Shown in pieces: positions 25,944-35,391 of a stretch of DNA of 64,000 bases. Numbering within the stretch: position 1 is the first letter of the stretch; every line of letters starts with the position of its first letter. This DNA is from PALSA-1444 sp964291045 (GTDB lineage: Bacteria > Chlamydiota > Chlamydiia > Chlamydiales > Rhabdochlamydiaceae): positions 1,364,001-1,428,000 of the forward strand of contig NZ_OZ197277.1 in NCBI RefSeq assembly GCF_964291045.1, in the 5' to 3' direction. Both the position numbers and the translations under genes were made by a program. A model generated the notes under the pieces. The model was given only the letters and a program-made list of their open reading frames with translations. It did not search any database and had not been told where the DNA came from.

Positions 25944-27050
25944 ATGACAACGGACCTCTTTTTCATCGCAGGAGAATTAAGCGGAGATCGGTTAGGAGCC
26001 TCTTTAATTTCAGCTTTAAAAAAACAAAATAGCCATCTTACCTTTCAAGGGGTTGGCGGGCCGCGTATGAGGGAAGAGGGACTAAAAGCTTATCACCTCA
26101 CCGAAGAGCTCCAGGTGATGGGATTTATCGATGTTGCGTGGCATATCCCCTCTTTAATCAAGATCTTTAACAAGATTGTTCACACCATCATGACACTCAA
26201 TCCCCCCTTAGTTGTGACAATTGACTACCCAGGTTTTAATTTACGTCTTGCGAAGGCGCTACGCAAAAAAGGGTTTCAAGGCAAGCTCTGCCATGTGGTG
26301 TGTCCCTCAGTCTGGGCGTGGGGAAAAAAAAGAATCCAAACGCTTGCTAATAACTACGATCTGCTTTTAACGCTTTTTCCCTTTGAAAAACCGCTTTTTT
26401 CTGCTACTTCTCTTCAAGTGACCTATATCGGTCACCCGCTCATCAAAGAAAACCCGTATGAAAGGGATTTAAATTCTCATCAAATCGCTTTTTTCCCAGG
26501 AAGCCGTCAAAAAGAAATTGAGAGGAATCTCCCCTTTTATGTCAGGTTAATGAAGCAGCTAAAAAAAACGCGCCCTCATCTTCAATTTGTGATGTCTGTC
26601 TCTCAAGAAAAATACCGCCCCCTCATTGAAAATCTTGTTAAAGACCCAGATGTTAAGCTCCTTGATCAACAGGCCATGAAAACAGTGAAGCCGCTTTTTG
26701 CTGTGGCTAAATGCGGAACCATTGTTTTAGAGCTTGCCTTAAGAGGGGTTCCAACAATTGTGACCTACGAGATGTCAAAGCTTGATGTCTTTCTTGCCAC
26801 CTATCTTTTTAAGATTCATCTACCCTATTACAGCCTTCCTAATTTGATTATGCAAAAGTGTCTATTTCCTGAACTGATTGGTCCACATTTAAATGATGCA
26901 GCACTTCTTCAAGCCTCTATAGAGTTATTAGATGATCCAGAACACCTTCAAAAGATCCGTCATGAGTGTCAAATGCTTCGAAATACACTTAAGCCGCATC
27001 AAGATCCAAGCGAAGAAGCTGCAAGAGCGCTATTAGCTTGCATTTTTTAA
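25944..27050 (+). CDS. lpxB: Lipid-A-disaccharide synthase
   Basis: Glycosyltransferase (GT19) joining UDP-diacylglucosamine and lipid X to make the lipid A disaccharide, at the inner face of the cytoplasmic membrane. The 368 residues show the family motifs FFIAGELSGDRLGA, GVGGPRMREEG, LQVMGFIDV, VTIDYPGFNLRLAK, VCPSVWAWGKKR, TYIGHPL, FPGSRQKEIERNLP and AKCGTIVLELAL (usually SGTATLE). A GGAG site lies 6 nt before the ATG. The length is ordinary for bacteria. Preceded by pcnB and the hydrolase gene on the same strand. Confidence 0.95.
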   Translation: MTTDLFFIAGELSGDRLGASLISALKKQNSHLTFQGVGGPRMREEGLKAYHLTEELQVMGFIDVAWHIPSLIKIFNKIVHTIMTLNPPLVVTIDYPGFNLRLAKALRKKGFQGKLCHVVCPSVWAWGKKRIQTLANNYDLLLTLFPFEKPLFSATSLQVTYIGHPLIKENPYERDLNSHQIAFFPGSRQKEIERNLPFYVRLMKQLKKTRPHLQFVMSVSQEKYRPLIENLVKDPDVKLLDQQAMKTVKPLFAVAKCGTIVLELALRGVPTIVTYEMSKLDVFLATYLFKIHLPYYSLPNLIMQKCLFPELIGPHLNDAALLQASIELLDDPEHLQKIRHECQMLRNTLKPHQDPSEEAARALLACIF

Positions 27051-27089
27051 GATTGGTATTAAGAAGAAGATCAGATAAAATAAGGCGTT

Positions 27090-27539
27090 ATGACAGAGAA
27101 TTTAAAAATATTTACAGATCGTTTAAAAGAGGGTGAAGAAGAGCTTATTGAGCTCACGCTTCCAGGTGCATTTTTAGGCATTGAAGAAGAGGATCTCTTA
27201 ACTCTAAATCCTATTGTGATTCAAGGAAAAGCGTACTGCGTGGATCCTATTTTAATGATCTCTCTTCAAGTCTCTACGCAAGTTTCTATACCGTGCTCCA
27301 TTTGTAATCAGCTCACCCCTGTGAATTTAGATCACTCTGATATCTCTTTTTCGATTCCTTTAGAAGATATTTCCTCTACTATTTTTGATTACAGTGAAAT
27401 GTTAAGAGAAGAACTTGTGATGATGATCCCTCAATTTGTAGAGTGTTCTTCAGGAAATTGCCCTCATAGAGCGGTTTTAAATCAATACGTTAAAAAAGAT
27501 CTTCCCCCTCCAGATAACTTTCCATTTGCAGAGTTGTAA
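27090..27539 (+). CDS. YceD/DUF177 family protein
   Basis: A 149-residue acidic protein with the YceD/DUF177 layout: an N-terminal strand with a negatively charged stretch, then CSICNQL (CxxC), a run of acidic and hydrophobic strands, and a second CSSGNCPH cysteine pair before the C terminus. The family is almost always encoded directly before rpmF and is linked to ribosome or 23S rRNA accumulation; the bacterial role is not settled. Here rpmF follows after 43 nt, the classical arrangement. AAGG lies 4 nt before the ATG. Confidence 0.88.
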   Translation: MTENLKIFTDRLKEGEEELIELTLPGAFLGIEEEDLLTLNPIVIQGKAYCVDPILMISLQVSTQVSIPCSICNQLTPVNLDHSDISFSIPLEDISSTIFDYSEMLREELVMMIPQFVECSSGNCPHRAVLNQYVKKDLPPPDNFPFAEL

Positions 27540-27554
27540 CGCCTTATGTATAAT
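27525..27554 (+). promoter_or_regulatory. Candidate promoter in front of rpmF
   Basis: TTTGCA (27525-27530), 18-nt spacer, perfect TATAAT (27549-27554). It would start transcription about 20 nt before the rpmF Shine-Dalgarno and allow rpmF-plsX expression independent of the YceD gene. Sequence inference only. Confidence 0.4.
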
Positions 27555-27582
27555 AACGTCCTTTTGAAAGGAGTTTCTATCA

Positions 27583-27765
27583 ATGGCTGTACCACGTAAT
27601 CGTTTATCAAATGCTAGGAAAAATTCTCGGCGTGCTCATCATGCTAAAACCCCTAAAAACGTGATCTCTTGCACCAACTGCCAAGCTGTGAGAATTCCTC
27701 ACCGTGTTTGCCAATCTTGCGGTCATTATGACGGCAGATCTGTCATTAAAGTTGTGACAGAATAA
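27583..27765 (+). CDS. rpmF: Large-subunit ribosomal protein L32
   Basis: A 60-residue basic protein beginning MAVPRNRLSNARKNSRRAH with two CxxC pairs (CTNC, CQSC) forming the zinc ribbon of the zinc-type L32. AAAGGAG stands 9 nt before the ATG. plsX follows after 41 nt; rpmF-plsX is a common bacterial pairing. Confidence 0.97.
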   Translation: MAVPRNRLSNARKNSRRAHHAKTPKNVISCTNCQAVRIPHRVCQSCGHYDGRSVIKVVTE

Positions 27766-27806
27766 AAGCTAATCATCTCGTTTATTAAGATAGCAAGAAG
27801 AAGTTC

Positions 27807-28799
27807 ATGACTCTCCCTCTTCTCCAAGAGCTGAACGCCCCCGTTCGGATTGGAATTGATCTCATGGGAAGTGATACGCCTCCTCTTGCTCTTATTCAAA
27901 CGCTCCTTGAACTAGCAAAAAATCCCCTATCCCCTCGTTTTTCTGTTTTTTTACACCCCTCCCTACTCTCTTACTTCCCTTCGTATTTTCATCTCATTCC
28001 TTGCTCTCAAACCGTGCATATGCAAGATGACCCCAAAATTGCCTTTAAAACCAAAAAAGAGTCTTCTTTACTAATAGGTCTTAAGTACCTTGCAGAAGGA
28101 TCTATTGACGGACTGATTTCTGCAGGAAATACAGGAGCTCTTGTGTTATCAGCTAAAAGAATACTCCCCTCTCTTCCCGGGATAGAAAGACCTTCTCTTT
28201 TAGCGCAAATACCCACTCAAAAAAATGAGATCGTGGTTCTTGATGTGGGAGCGAACTTAACACTCAAGCCAAGACACATGGTGCAACTTGCAAAAATGGG
28301 CACCGCGTTTCAACAAACCTGCGGTATCAAGTTTCCAACCGTGGGTCTTTTAAATATTGGCATAGAGCCTGCTAAAGGAACCCTTCAACACCGCAATTCC
28401 CTAAAAGAACTCTTAAGTGAGATGTCAATTTGTCAGCATTTTCAAGGCAATGTCGAGAGTCAAGATGTGTTTAATGGAAAAGTCGATGTGGTGGTAACTG
28501 ATGGCTTAATGGGAAATATGTTTTTAAAAACAGCAGAATCAGCCGCGTCTTTTCTCTTACATAAGCTCTTCTCTTTACAAGAAAATACAGAATACAGATC
28601 TCTTATCACCTCTTTTCATACGTCCTTATCTTCTCAAGAAAAGCGGTCTGCGATTTTATGCGGGACAAAAGGGCTCATCATCAAGTGTCACGGTAACCTC
28701 ACCCCTCTAGATCTTAAATACAGTATTCAAAGAATGACATTTTTAATTCAAAGTCAGTTCTTCTCTTCTTTTTGTACGCATCTGTTGCATCTTGTGTGA
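27807..28799 (+). CDS. plsX: Phosphate acyltransferase PlsX
   Basis: Converts acyl-ACP to acyl-phosphate for phospholipid synthesis. The 330 residues show IGIDLMGSDTPP at the start, SAGNTGALV, LPGIERPSLLA, VLDVGANLT, VGLLNIGIEPAKGT, VDVVVTDGLMGNMFLK, all typical of PlsX. The protein begins with a short chlamydia-like N-terminal extension. The acylglycerol step could then be served by the PlsB encoded two genes downstream. No convincing Shine-Dalgarno. Confidence 0.95.
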   Translation: MTLPLLQELNAPVRIGIDLMGSDTPPLALIQTLLELAKNPLSPRFSVFLHPSLLSYFPSYFHLIPCSQTVHMQDDPKIAFKTKKESSLLIGLKYLAEGSIDGLISAGNTGALVLSAKRILPSLPGIERPSLLAQIPTQKNEIVVLDVGANLTLKPRHMVQLAKMGTAFQQTCGIKFPTVGLLNIGIEPAKGTLQHRNSLKELLSEMSICQHFQGNVESQDVFNGKVDVVVTDGLMGNMFLKTAESAASFLLHKLFSLQENTEYRSLITSFHTSLSSQEKRSAILCGTKGLIIKCHGNLTPLDLKYSIQRMTFLIQSQFFSSFCTHLLHLV

Positions 28800-28906
28800 A
28801 AAGAAGCCGCTTGGGAGTAAGTTTTTCTCTTTTTTTAACCATCTTTGGGATTCCCTGGCATTTTAGGCCTTAGGGTTGTAAAATGATACTTCAACCAGAA
28901 GCATAC

Positions 28907-30457
28907 ATGAGTCAAGAAATTCTTATTAACATTGAGTCCAAGGAAACGCGTTGCGCATTTTTGAAAAATGGTCAGCTTCACGACCTCATTGTTGAACGTA
29001 AAACAAGCCGTCCTCTCACAGGAAATATCTATAGAGGGCGTGTCACAAATATTCTCCACAATATCCAATCCGCTTTTATCGATATTAATGAAGGAGAAAG
29101 TGGATTTATCCACATCTCTGACATCATCGAAAACACTCAGAAGTTTCAAGAGATGTTCGATATGGATTTTGACATGAAACCTGACCCTCAAGAGGCGAAA
29201 AAAGCGCATCAACAAAAACAGATCGATATTGCCAAAATATTAAAGCCTGATCAACCGGTTTTGGTTCAAGTTGTCAAAGAGCCGATTGGGTCTAAGGGAG
29301 CAAGACTCACCTCTAATGTCTCCATTGCAGGAAGATATCTTGTATTAATCCCTAGCACTCCGCACCGCGGTGTGTCCCGTAAAATTGAAGATAGGCTTGC
29401 AAGAGAGCGTCTTAAACGGCTCATTCAAGCATTTGAAATGCCGCAAGATATGGGGCTAATCTGTAGGACGGCAAGCGTTAACGCCACAGAAGAGCAGCTC
29501 ATCGCAGAGGCGAATGATTTACTACAAACCTGGAAAGACATCCGGGAAAAGTTTGAAAAATCAAAAAAACCTGTCTGCCTCTTTGAAGAGTCTGATCTCA
29601 TTAAACGGGCGCTTCTCACAGCGATTGATAAAAAGTATCACCGAATACTTGTGGATGACTTCTCTCTTTTTAAACGGATGAAACATCTCAGCACAAGATA
29701 CGGGGTTGATCTTGATCTTAAAATTGAGCTTTATAGGGATAAAATCCCGATGTTTGAGCGGTTTGGGATTGAAAAAGAGATTGATAAAGCGCTCCGAAGA
29801 AAAATCTGGCTTCCAAGCGGGGGCTACCTTTTCTTAGACAGAACTGAGGCGATGCTCACCATTGATGTCAACTCAGGAAGAAGTAAAGATAAAAAATCCA
29901 CCTCTGATGTTGAAGAGTCACTTGTGCGGATTAACATGGAAGCAGCTGATGAACTTGCAAGACAGCTCCGTCTTCGTAATATCGGAGGTCTTATCATCTG
30001 TGACTTCATCGATATGCGGTTACGAAAAAATCAAAAGAGGGTTCTTGAAAGACTTAAAGATGCCATGAAAGACGATTCTGCTAAGTGCACCATTTTAGGC
30101 ATGAGCGAATTTGGGCTTGTTGAAATGACACGGCAACGTCATAGAGAGTCTTTATCTCAGATGATGTTTACACCCTGCCTTTACTGTAACGGGGTAGGCA
30201 TGGTAAAGAGTCATGAAAGCACTGCGATTGAAATTGAAAGATGCCTTAAAAGACTTATTCAACAAGAAGAGCAGTTTGCCTTAAAGCTTGTATGCCACCC
30301 GCTTCTTAGTCATTTCTTAGATCATCACGATAAAAACCATTTAAGTAAGCTTGCTGAGAAGCTGTATGCTGATTTAAAAATTAAAACAGACGACTCCTTG
30401 CATCTTAATGAATTTCAATTTTATTCAACAATCAATGGAAAACAGCTCGACATTTAA
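28907..30457 (+). CDS. rng: Ribonuclease G/E family endoribonuclease
   Basis: Single-strand endoribonuclease for rRNA maturation and mRNA turnover. The 516 residues hold an S1 RNA-binding domain (about 30-125: GNIYRGRVTN, AFIDIN, GFIHISDI), the 5'-sensor/RNase H-like region, the catalytic aspartates in TIDVNSG and ICDFIDMR, and the Zn-link cysteines in TPCLYCNG that build the dimer/tetramer. The length suits RNase G (no long scaffold tail as in RNase E). I start at ATG 28907, where MSQEILINIESKETR aligns with RNase G; an ATG at 28883 adds eight residues. plsB overlaps its end. Confidence 0.94.
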   Translation: MSQEILINIESKETRCAFLKNGQLHDLIVERKTSRPLTGNIYRGRVTNILHNIQSAFIDINEGESGFIHISDIIENTQKFQEMFDMDFDMKPDPQEAKKAHQQKQIDIAKILKPDQPVLVQVVKEPIGSKGARLTSNVSIAGRYLVLIPSTPHRGVSRKIEDRLARERLKRLIQAFEMPQDMGLICRTASVNATEEQLIAEANDLLQTWKDIREKFEKSKKPVCLFEESDLIKRALLTAIDKKYHRILVDDFSLFKRMKHLSTRYGVDLDLKIELYRDKIPMFERFGIEKEIDKALRRKIWLPSGGYLFLDRTEAMLTIDVNSGRSKDKKSTSDVEESLVRINMEAADELARQLRLRNIGGLIICDFIDMRLRKNQKRVLERLKDAMKDDSAKCTILGMSEFGLVEMTRQRHRESLSQMMFTPCLYCNGVGMVKSHESTAIEIERCLKRLIQQEEQFALKLVCHPLLSHFLDHHDKNHLSKLAEKLYADLKIKTDDSLHLNEFQFYSTINGKQLDI

Positions 30458-31448
30458 CTTAGCTCTTCAAGATATGCACGCTTCCGAATGGCTTTTAGAA
30501 CAAACAAAAGATATTCTTTCTGGTTTTTTCCAAAGCTATTTGAAGGCTCTTTCAGAAGAGGGTGACAAAGAGCTTGCGCTTAAAAACTTTAAACTGTTTT
30601 TAGAGCTGATTAAAAAAGAATGTCTATCTCCTCACACCTTTGCTCCGTATCACATTAGGATCAAAGAGCCGTTTGATTACTACAAATTCGGGATAGAGTT
30701 CATCGCTCCATTAGTTGATATCAACCACTCAAAAGTGATAGGACACTCTCACTTAAAACAGATTCAAGAGCAAATCCAAGCAGGAGATAATGTTGTTTTT
30801 TTGGCAAATCACCAAATTGAAGCAGACCCTCAAGCGTTAAGTATTTTACTTGATAACACCTATCCAGGATTTGCAGAAGAGATGATCTTTGTTGCAGGAG
30901 AAAGAGTCATCACAGATCCTGTTGCCATTCCGTTTAGCTTAGGGCGTAATCTTCTTTGTATCTACTCAAAACGGTATATAAACCACCCCCCAGAAAAAAA
31001 ACTCGAAAAGCAGCTTCACAATAAACGCACCATGGAAAAAATGAGCCAGCTTTTTCAAGAGGGAGGTAAAGTGATCTATGTGGCTCCAAGTGGCGGAAGA
31101 GATCGCCTAAACTCTAAAGGAATTGTGGAAGTAGCTCCTTTTGACCCTTCAACAATTGAGCTCTTTTTTTTGATGGCGCAAAAAGCTCAACGAAAGACTC
31201 ATTTCTACCCCATGTCGCTTCTCACCTATGATCTTCTTCCTCCTCCTAAGACCATTCAACTGGCGTTAGGGGAAAAAAGAGAAGTGAGAAGATCTTCCAT
31301 TCATTTAGCGATTGGTGAAGAAATTGTGATGGAAGCTCCTCAAGAGATGTCCCCTGTAGATAAGAAACTCTACAGGGAACAAAGGGCTCAAAAGATCTGG
31401 GAGACAGTCAATACCAACTATCAACTTCTACTTAATCAAAATAGATAG
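30408..31448 (+). CDS. plsB: Glycerol-3-phosphate acyltransferase, plant/chlamydial soluble type
   Basis: Acylates glycerol-3-phosphate at position 1. The 346 residues resemble the soluble chloroplast-type GPAT shared by plants and chlamydiae rather than the large membrane PlsB. The acyltransferase block I is FLANHQIEADPQ (HxxxxD). Later blocks include FVAGERVITDP, KRTMEKMSQL, and YVAPSGGRDR with its substrate-binding segment. The N-terminal helical domain of about 110 residues is also typical of the plant type. The first ATG (30408) overlaps rng by 50 nt; an ATG at 30435 would also work. No Shine-Dalgarno is evident, so coupling to rng is likely. Confidence 0.92.
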   Translation: MNFNFIQQSMENSSTFNLALQDMHASEWLLEQTKDILSGFFQSYLKALSEEGDKELALKNFKLFLELIKKECLSPHTFAPYHIRIKEPFDYYKFGIEFIAPLVDINHSKVIGHSHLKQIQEQIQAGDNVVFLANHQIEADPQALSILLDNTYPGFAEEMIFVAGERVITDPVAIPFSLGRNLLCIYSKRYINHPPEKKLEKQLHNKRTMEKMSQLFQEGGKVIYVAPSGGRDRLNSKGIVEVAPFDPSTIELFFLMAQKAQRKTHFYPMSLLTYDLLPPPKTIQLALGEKREVRRSSIHLAIGEEIVMEAPQEMSPVDKKLYREQRAQKIWETVNTNYQLLLNQNR

Positions 31449-31464
31449 CTAAAGCGTACAGTGA

Positions 31465-34400
31465 CTACTGCCTATTAGCAGCAGAAATCACCTCTTTGTC
31501 ATTTTTTAATCCCTCACCTACACAGCGCAGCGCCCATCCATCTTGCTTCACTGCAATTAGGACAATCTCTCTATCATTTTTTAACGTATTACTTACATAT
31601 TGTAGTGCACATCCATTTTTCCTCACAGCAATTAGGGCAACTTCCCTATCATTTTTTAATGTCTCATTTGCATATTGCAATGTATGTTCATTTTGCATAA
31701 TGGCAGCTAGGACAACCTCTCGGTCACTTCTGAATATCTCACTTACATATCGCAGTGTATACCCATTTTTCTTCATTGCAGCTATGATAAACTCTCGGTC
31801 ATTTTTTAACGTATTACTTACATATTCAAATGCATGTTCATCTTTCCTCAATGCAGTTAGGGCAACCTCCCTATCATTTTTTAATCCCTCACTTGCATAG
31901 TGAAGCGAGCATCCATCTTCATTCACTGCAGCTAAGACAATCTCCCTATCATTTTTTAATGCTTCACTTGCATGTAGAAGCGTACTTCCATCTCGCTTCA
32001 CTGCAGCTAAGACAACCTCCCTATCATTTTTTAACGTCTTACTTACATAGCGCAGTGCCCATCCACTATATACATTTCTAGATCTACGTTGCTTCATTAC
32101 AGCCATGATAAACTCTCTGTCATTTTTTAATGCCTCACTTGCATATTGCAGTGCAGGTCCATTCTTCTCCATAACAGTAAGCATAAATTTACTACTATTT
32201 CTTAATGCTCCACTTGCGTGTTCAAGGGCACACTCATTTTGATTTATCGCAATAAGAACAAGTTCCTCATCATTTTTCAATGTGTCACTTATATACTTAA
32301 GTGCCATTCCATTTTTCTGTACTGCAGCAAGAATAAACTCTCTATTATTTTTTAAAGCATCCTCAGCAAATCTAAATGCTTCCTCATTGGCTTCTATAGC
32401 AGATAAAATAAATTCCTTATTAGTATGCAACCATTTTTTGCTATATTCCAGTATCCATGCATTTTTACGAACTGCATCAAGAATATTTGCTCTATCTTTA
32501 GCATCATTAAAAGACAGCAGCTTCTCATTTTCATTTGTAAGAGAAAACTTCTTCCAAAGTCTATAGATAGCATCTCCAAGTAAAAGACGTGAAGTTGGAC
32601 TTCTATTAGATTTATCAAATAATTTATGCTCTTTATTGAGAAGCGAAGTATATTCTTCTTTTGTAACAGAAGAGATATGAAAAAAAGAGGTGAGATTACT
32701 TACATGAAGATCTTTATAACTAGATGCTTTCCACCCTGGAATTAACTTACAAAGAGTATCTTGATAGTTATTTTGAGAAGTGATGGATGCATAGATAAGA
32801 GCAAGAAAAGTAGCCTCATTAAAATAGGGCGGTAAATTTTCCCATGACACTTGTTTTGATATCAGTGCATATAAGATATTTTCTCCTAGAGAAGAGCCTG
32901 GTCTTATAGAAGAGAACTCTGCCTCAAGTTGATCTGTAAGAAATACAATCCTCTCTTCCCACTCTTCTTCTCCGTACGCAATTTTTACTTGAGCAATTTG
33001 ATTTTCAATAGACTCTCTTAGGGAAGATATAGAATCTAAAGAGAGTGGATGAGACGCAAAAACCTGGATCAGCTCATCTTGCCTTTTAACAATATGCTCA
33101 ATCTCTTTTAATATCTGAATTGCTTCTTTAGATTTTTGGATTTTTTGAGATAATTCATGAGAATTATTCTCAATATTTTTTTGATCCAAATTAATTTCCT
33201 TGAATATATTAAAAATGCCATAAGGTATTAATAGAGATGCCTCCATCCACTGAGGAGACCTTGCCTTTTTTTTCTCTAACCGTTTCTGATGTTCATGTTT
33301 CAGTAATATCCAAGCTTGCTCTCGTTTAATGCAATCTTCATCTTGAGGAATTCCCTTAAGTAAAGTGAGGATGTAATCTCTGAATGAAAAGTAGGCATGC
33401 TCAATCTCTTGATCCTGTTCTTTTGAAATCTCTTGAATGCCTTTCTCTATTATAAGGAGGTGATAGATCACCACATCTATATAGTCATTGATGCAATCTG
33501 TAATCAATTTCTTATCATATTTTTGTACAAGAGCAGGGTTTATTTCCTTTAAGTGAAAAAACTCCCCAATTTTTGGATAAGATGTCGATAAAATTGCATT
33601 GATTAAACTTGAATTTAAAATATTTTGCTTAAATAATTTGATATTTTTTAATAATTGGTCTTGAGGAATGGCTTCATGAGAATAAGCGGAATTTAAAGAA
33701 GAAGTAGAATTATTTTTCAATCGAACGATCTCTTCTAAGCTATTCTTAAAAAGAGTAGCTATAAGATCTTTATCAGATGACGCTAAAGTCACATATGCTG
33801 GAGAAAATGAGACTTTCGCTAATAATCCAATAATTTCAATGAGTTTATTTAAATTATTTTGATCTGTATGATCTTGAAAAGAGATTAAATGCTGTATCTC
33901 TGTCTGTATTTTAATATGATCTTCTTTAACTTGAAGTGCTTGGGAAAATTTCCTTGTCTCTTCGATATTAGAAAGTGTACTAATCGAAAAAGAATGCCTT
34001 GCTTGTTGAAGCATTTCCAACTGTGTTTTTTTATTATGGATTATATTTTGAATAATCAATGAAGATTGCATAAGAGGTGATAGATCTTTAATATCTTTTT
34101 CTAAACTCAATTCTTCTTGGCTAGGAAGAGATGCCTCTTTTTGTTTTTTTTCAATGTTTTTTATCGCAATGAAATCACTATCTTGAGAATATTTTGTTAA
34201 TCCTAAAATACAGTGATCTAATGTGCCTAATATTTTTTTTACATACTCACTTAAAAGTTTTGCCTGAGTAACTCCTACTTCGGTAATAGGAGTTAAAAGG
34301 AGCATTTTAGGAGAATATTTTTCAACTACAGTGCGCAGCGTGATTTCAATAGCAAGCGAGATAACCTGGCCATAAGTATTAGTAAATCTAGGAAAATCAA

Positions 34401-35391
34401 CAAGTACGAAGTTTGAATCTACAACAGTAATATTAGGGAAGAAAGTGCACAAGGGTTTTTTATAATGACCAAAAATATTATTTCGACATGCAAACAGTGA
34501 ATAATCGTTTCCACTAAATATCGACTGATTATTTTGCAAAAAATAGAAAATAGTTGATTTTTCAGAGTCCGCATCTCCTAAGAGAAACACAATATTTTTA
34601 CTGTCTGAAGGAATTATTTTCTTCATTTCTAGAGTAATCGCTTCTCTAAATTCCAAAATAATCTGAGTAAAAGAAGAGAAAGAAAGTTTTTTCACAGCAG
34701 CATCTCTCTCTTTTTGAGTAGGAAGATTTTTCATAGCCATTAAGTAGTCATAGAGATAAAGAAACCCTCCGTTTAAAACTTTTTCTAAATAAGGAGGATA
34801 GTTAGAAGGATCTTGGATTTTGAGCTGTTGTAATCTAGCTTGTCGTTTCTCAATCTTTTGATATTTATAAAATTGATCTTTCTTAGTTTTTAAGATTGCC
34901 TGAATATCGGCAGAATAATCACTTCCAATAAGAGCTTTCACATCTTTATTAAAAACTCCTGGCGAATCACAAAATGGAAGATGGGTAGCAATAGCCTGAA
35001 TTTTTTCTAAAGTTAATGTCATAGAAGTTAAGAGAGCTGTACATCTTTGTACGATAAAATTTTCTTTAAATTTCTGCAAATGATGCGCAGTAATGATCTC
35101 TTCAGCTGAAATTTGATTCATATCTCGCATAGCTTCAATTTTTTGAGTGAGCTTAAGTAAAATGGTATACGAATTTTGATCTGGTATGATATTTGCTTCG
35201 CTTTCTAATTGATCAATCTTTTGATACGCCTCAGTTAAATGAGTAACATCGTGATGACATAGAATTTTTTTTTGCAATAATTGATTAACAGATTGTACCC
35301 CTTCCTCAATGGTATTAAAGTGAGGAATAGGCTTATATTGTTTGCTACAATATGTGGATGATTGAGAAAAGATAGAAAATAGTGAATTCAT
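31465..35391 (-). CDS. Large P-loop protein with coiled coils and C-terminal DUF4116 repeats
   Basis: A 1308-residue protein. Residues 1-260 are helical. Around 266-405 is a degenerate GTPase-like region: LLGDADSEKST (272-280) looks like a P-loop whose second glycine is replaced by E, LVDFPRF (about 330-336) sits where a DxxG switch would be, and GLTKYSQD (about 397-404) where N/TKxD would be. Residues 410-950 are mostly coiled-coil or helical. From about 960 to the end run roughly 14 tandem 25-residue DUF4116 repeats (pattern LKNDREVVLAAVKxNG and ALxYVSE), visible as 75-nt DNA periodicity at 31490-32400. Its ATG overlaps the stop of the upstream gene (ATGA). Cytosolic or exported; role unknown. 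DUF4116 is common in amoeba-associated bacteria, so a host-facing role is plausible. Confidence 0.75.
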   Translation of the reverse strand: MNSLFSIFSQSSTYCSKQYKPIPHFNTIEEGVQSVNQLLQKKILCHHDVTHLTEAYQKIDQLESEANIIPDQNSYTILLKLTQKIEAMRDMNQISAEEIITAHHLQKFKENFIVQRCTALLTSMTLTLEKIQAIATHLPFCDSPGVFNKDVKALIGSDYSADIQAILKTKKDQFYKYQKIEKRQARLQQLKIQDPSNYPPYLEKVLNGGFLYLYDYLMAMKNLPTQKERDAAVKKLSFSSFTQIILEFREAITLEMKKIIPSDSKNIVFLLGDADSEKSTIFYFLQNNQSIFSGNDYSLFACRNNIFGHYKKPLCTFFPNITVVDSNFVLVDFPRFTNTYGQVISLAIEITLRTVVEKYSPKMLLLTPITEVGVTQAKLLSEYVKKILGTLDHCILGLTKYSQDSDFIAIKNIEKKQKEASLPSQEELSLEKDIKDLSPLMQSSLIIQNIIHNKKTQLEMLQQARHSFSISTLSNIEETRKFSQALQVKEDHIKIQTEIQHLISFQDHTDQNNLNKLIEIIGLLAKVSFSPAYVTLASSDKDLIATLFKNSLEEIVRLKNNSTSSLNSAYSHEAIPQDQLLKNIKLFKQNILNSSLINAILSTSYPKIGEFFHLKEINPALVQKYDKKLITDCINDYIDVVIYHLLIIEKGIQEISKEQDQEIEHAYFSFRDYILTLLKGIPQDEDCIKREQAWILLKHEHQKRLEKKKARSPQWMEASLLIPYGIFNIFKEINLDQKNIENNSHELSQKIQKSKEAIQILKEIEHIVKRQDELIQVFASHPLSLDSISSLRESIENQIAQVKIAYGEEEWEERIVFLTDQLEAEFSSIRPGSSLGENILYALISKQVSWENLPPYFNEATFLALIYASITSQNNYQDTLCKLIPGWKASSYKDLHVSNLTSFFHISSVTKEEYTSLLNKEHKLFDKSNRSPTSRLLLGDAIYRLWKKFSLTNENEKLLSFNDAKDRANILDAVRKNAWILEYSKKWLHTNKEFILSAIEANEEAFRFAEDALKNNREFILAAVQKNGMALKYISDTLKNDEELVLIAINQNECALEHASGALRNSSKFMLTVMEKNGPALQYASEALKNDREFIMAVMKQRRSRNVYSGWALRYVSKTLKNDREVVLAAVKRDGSTLLHASEALKNDREIVLAAVNEDGCSLHYASEGLKNDREVALTALRKDEHAFEYVSNTLKNDREFIIAAMKKNGYTLRYVSEIFRSDREVVLAAIMQNEHTLQYANETLKNDREVALIAVRKNGCALQYVSNTLKNDREIVLIAVKQDGWALRCVGEGLKNDKEVISAANRQ
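31490..32400 (-). repeat. 75-nt tandem repeats encoding DUF4116 units
   Basis: Degenerate direct repeats with a 75-nt period (for example TCATTTTTTAA recurs at about 31498, 31573 and 31648), each coding one 25-residue unit. One unit near 32065 carries a short insertion with extra arginines. Such repeats can change copy number by recombination. Confidence 0.85.

Noticed and set aside
31490..32400. Regular direct repeats that might be a CRISPR array
   Set aside because: The 75-nt units have no unique spacers, are in-frame and code for DUF4116; the same reasoning excludes the 123-nt and 126-nt arrays.
31490..32566. Plus-strand ORFs rich in phenylalanine and serine
   Set aside because: They lie antisense to the DUF4116 repeats and reflect the same 75-nt periodicity; not genes.
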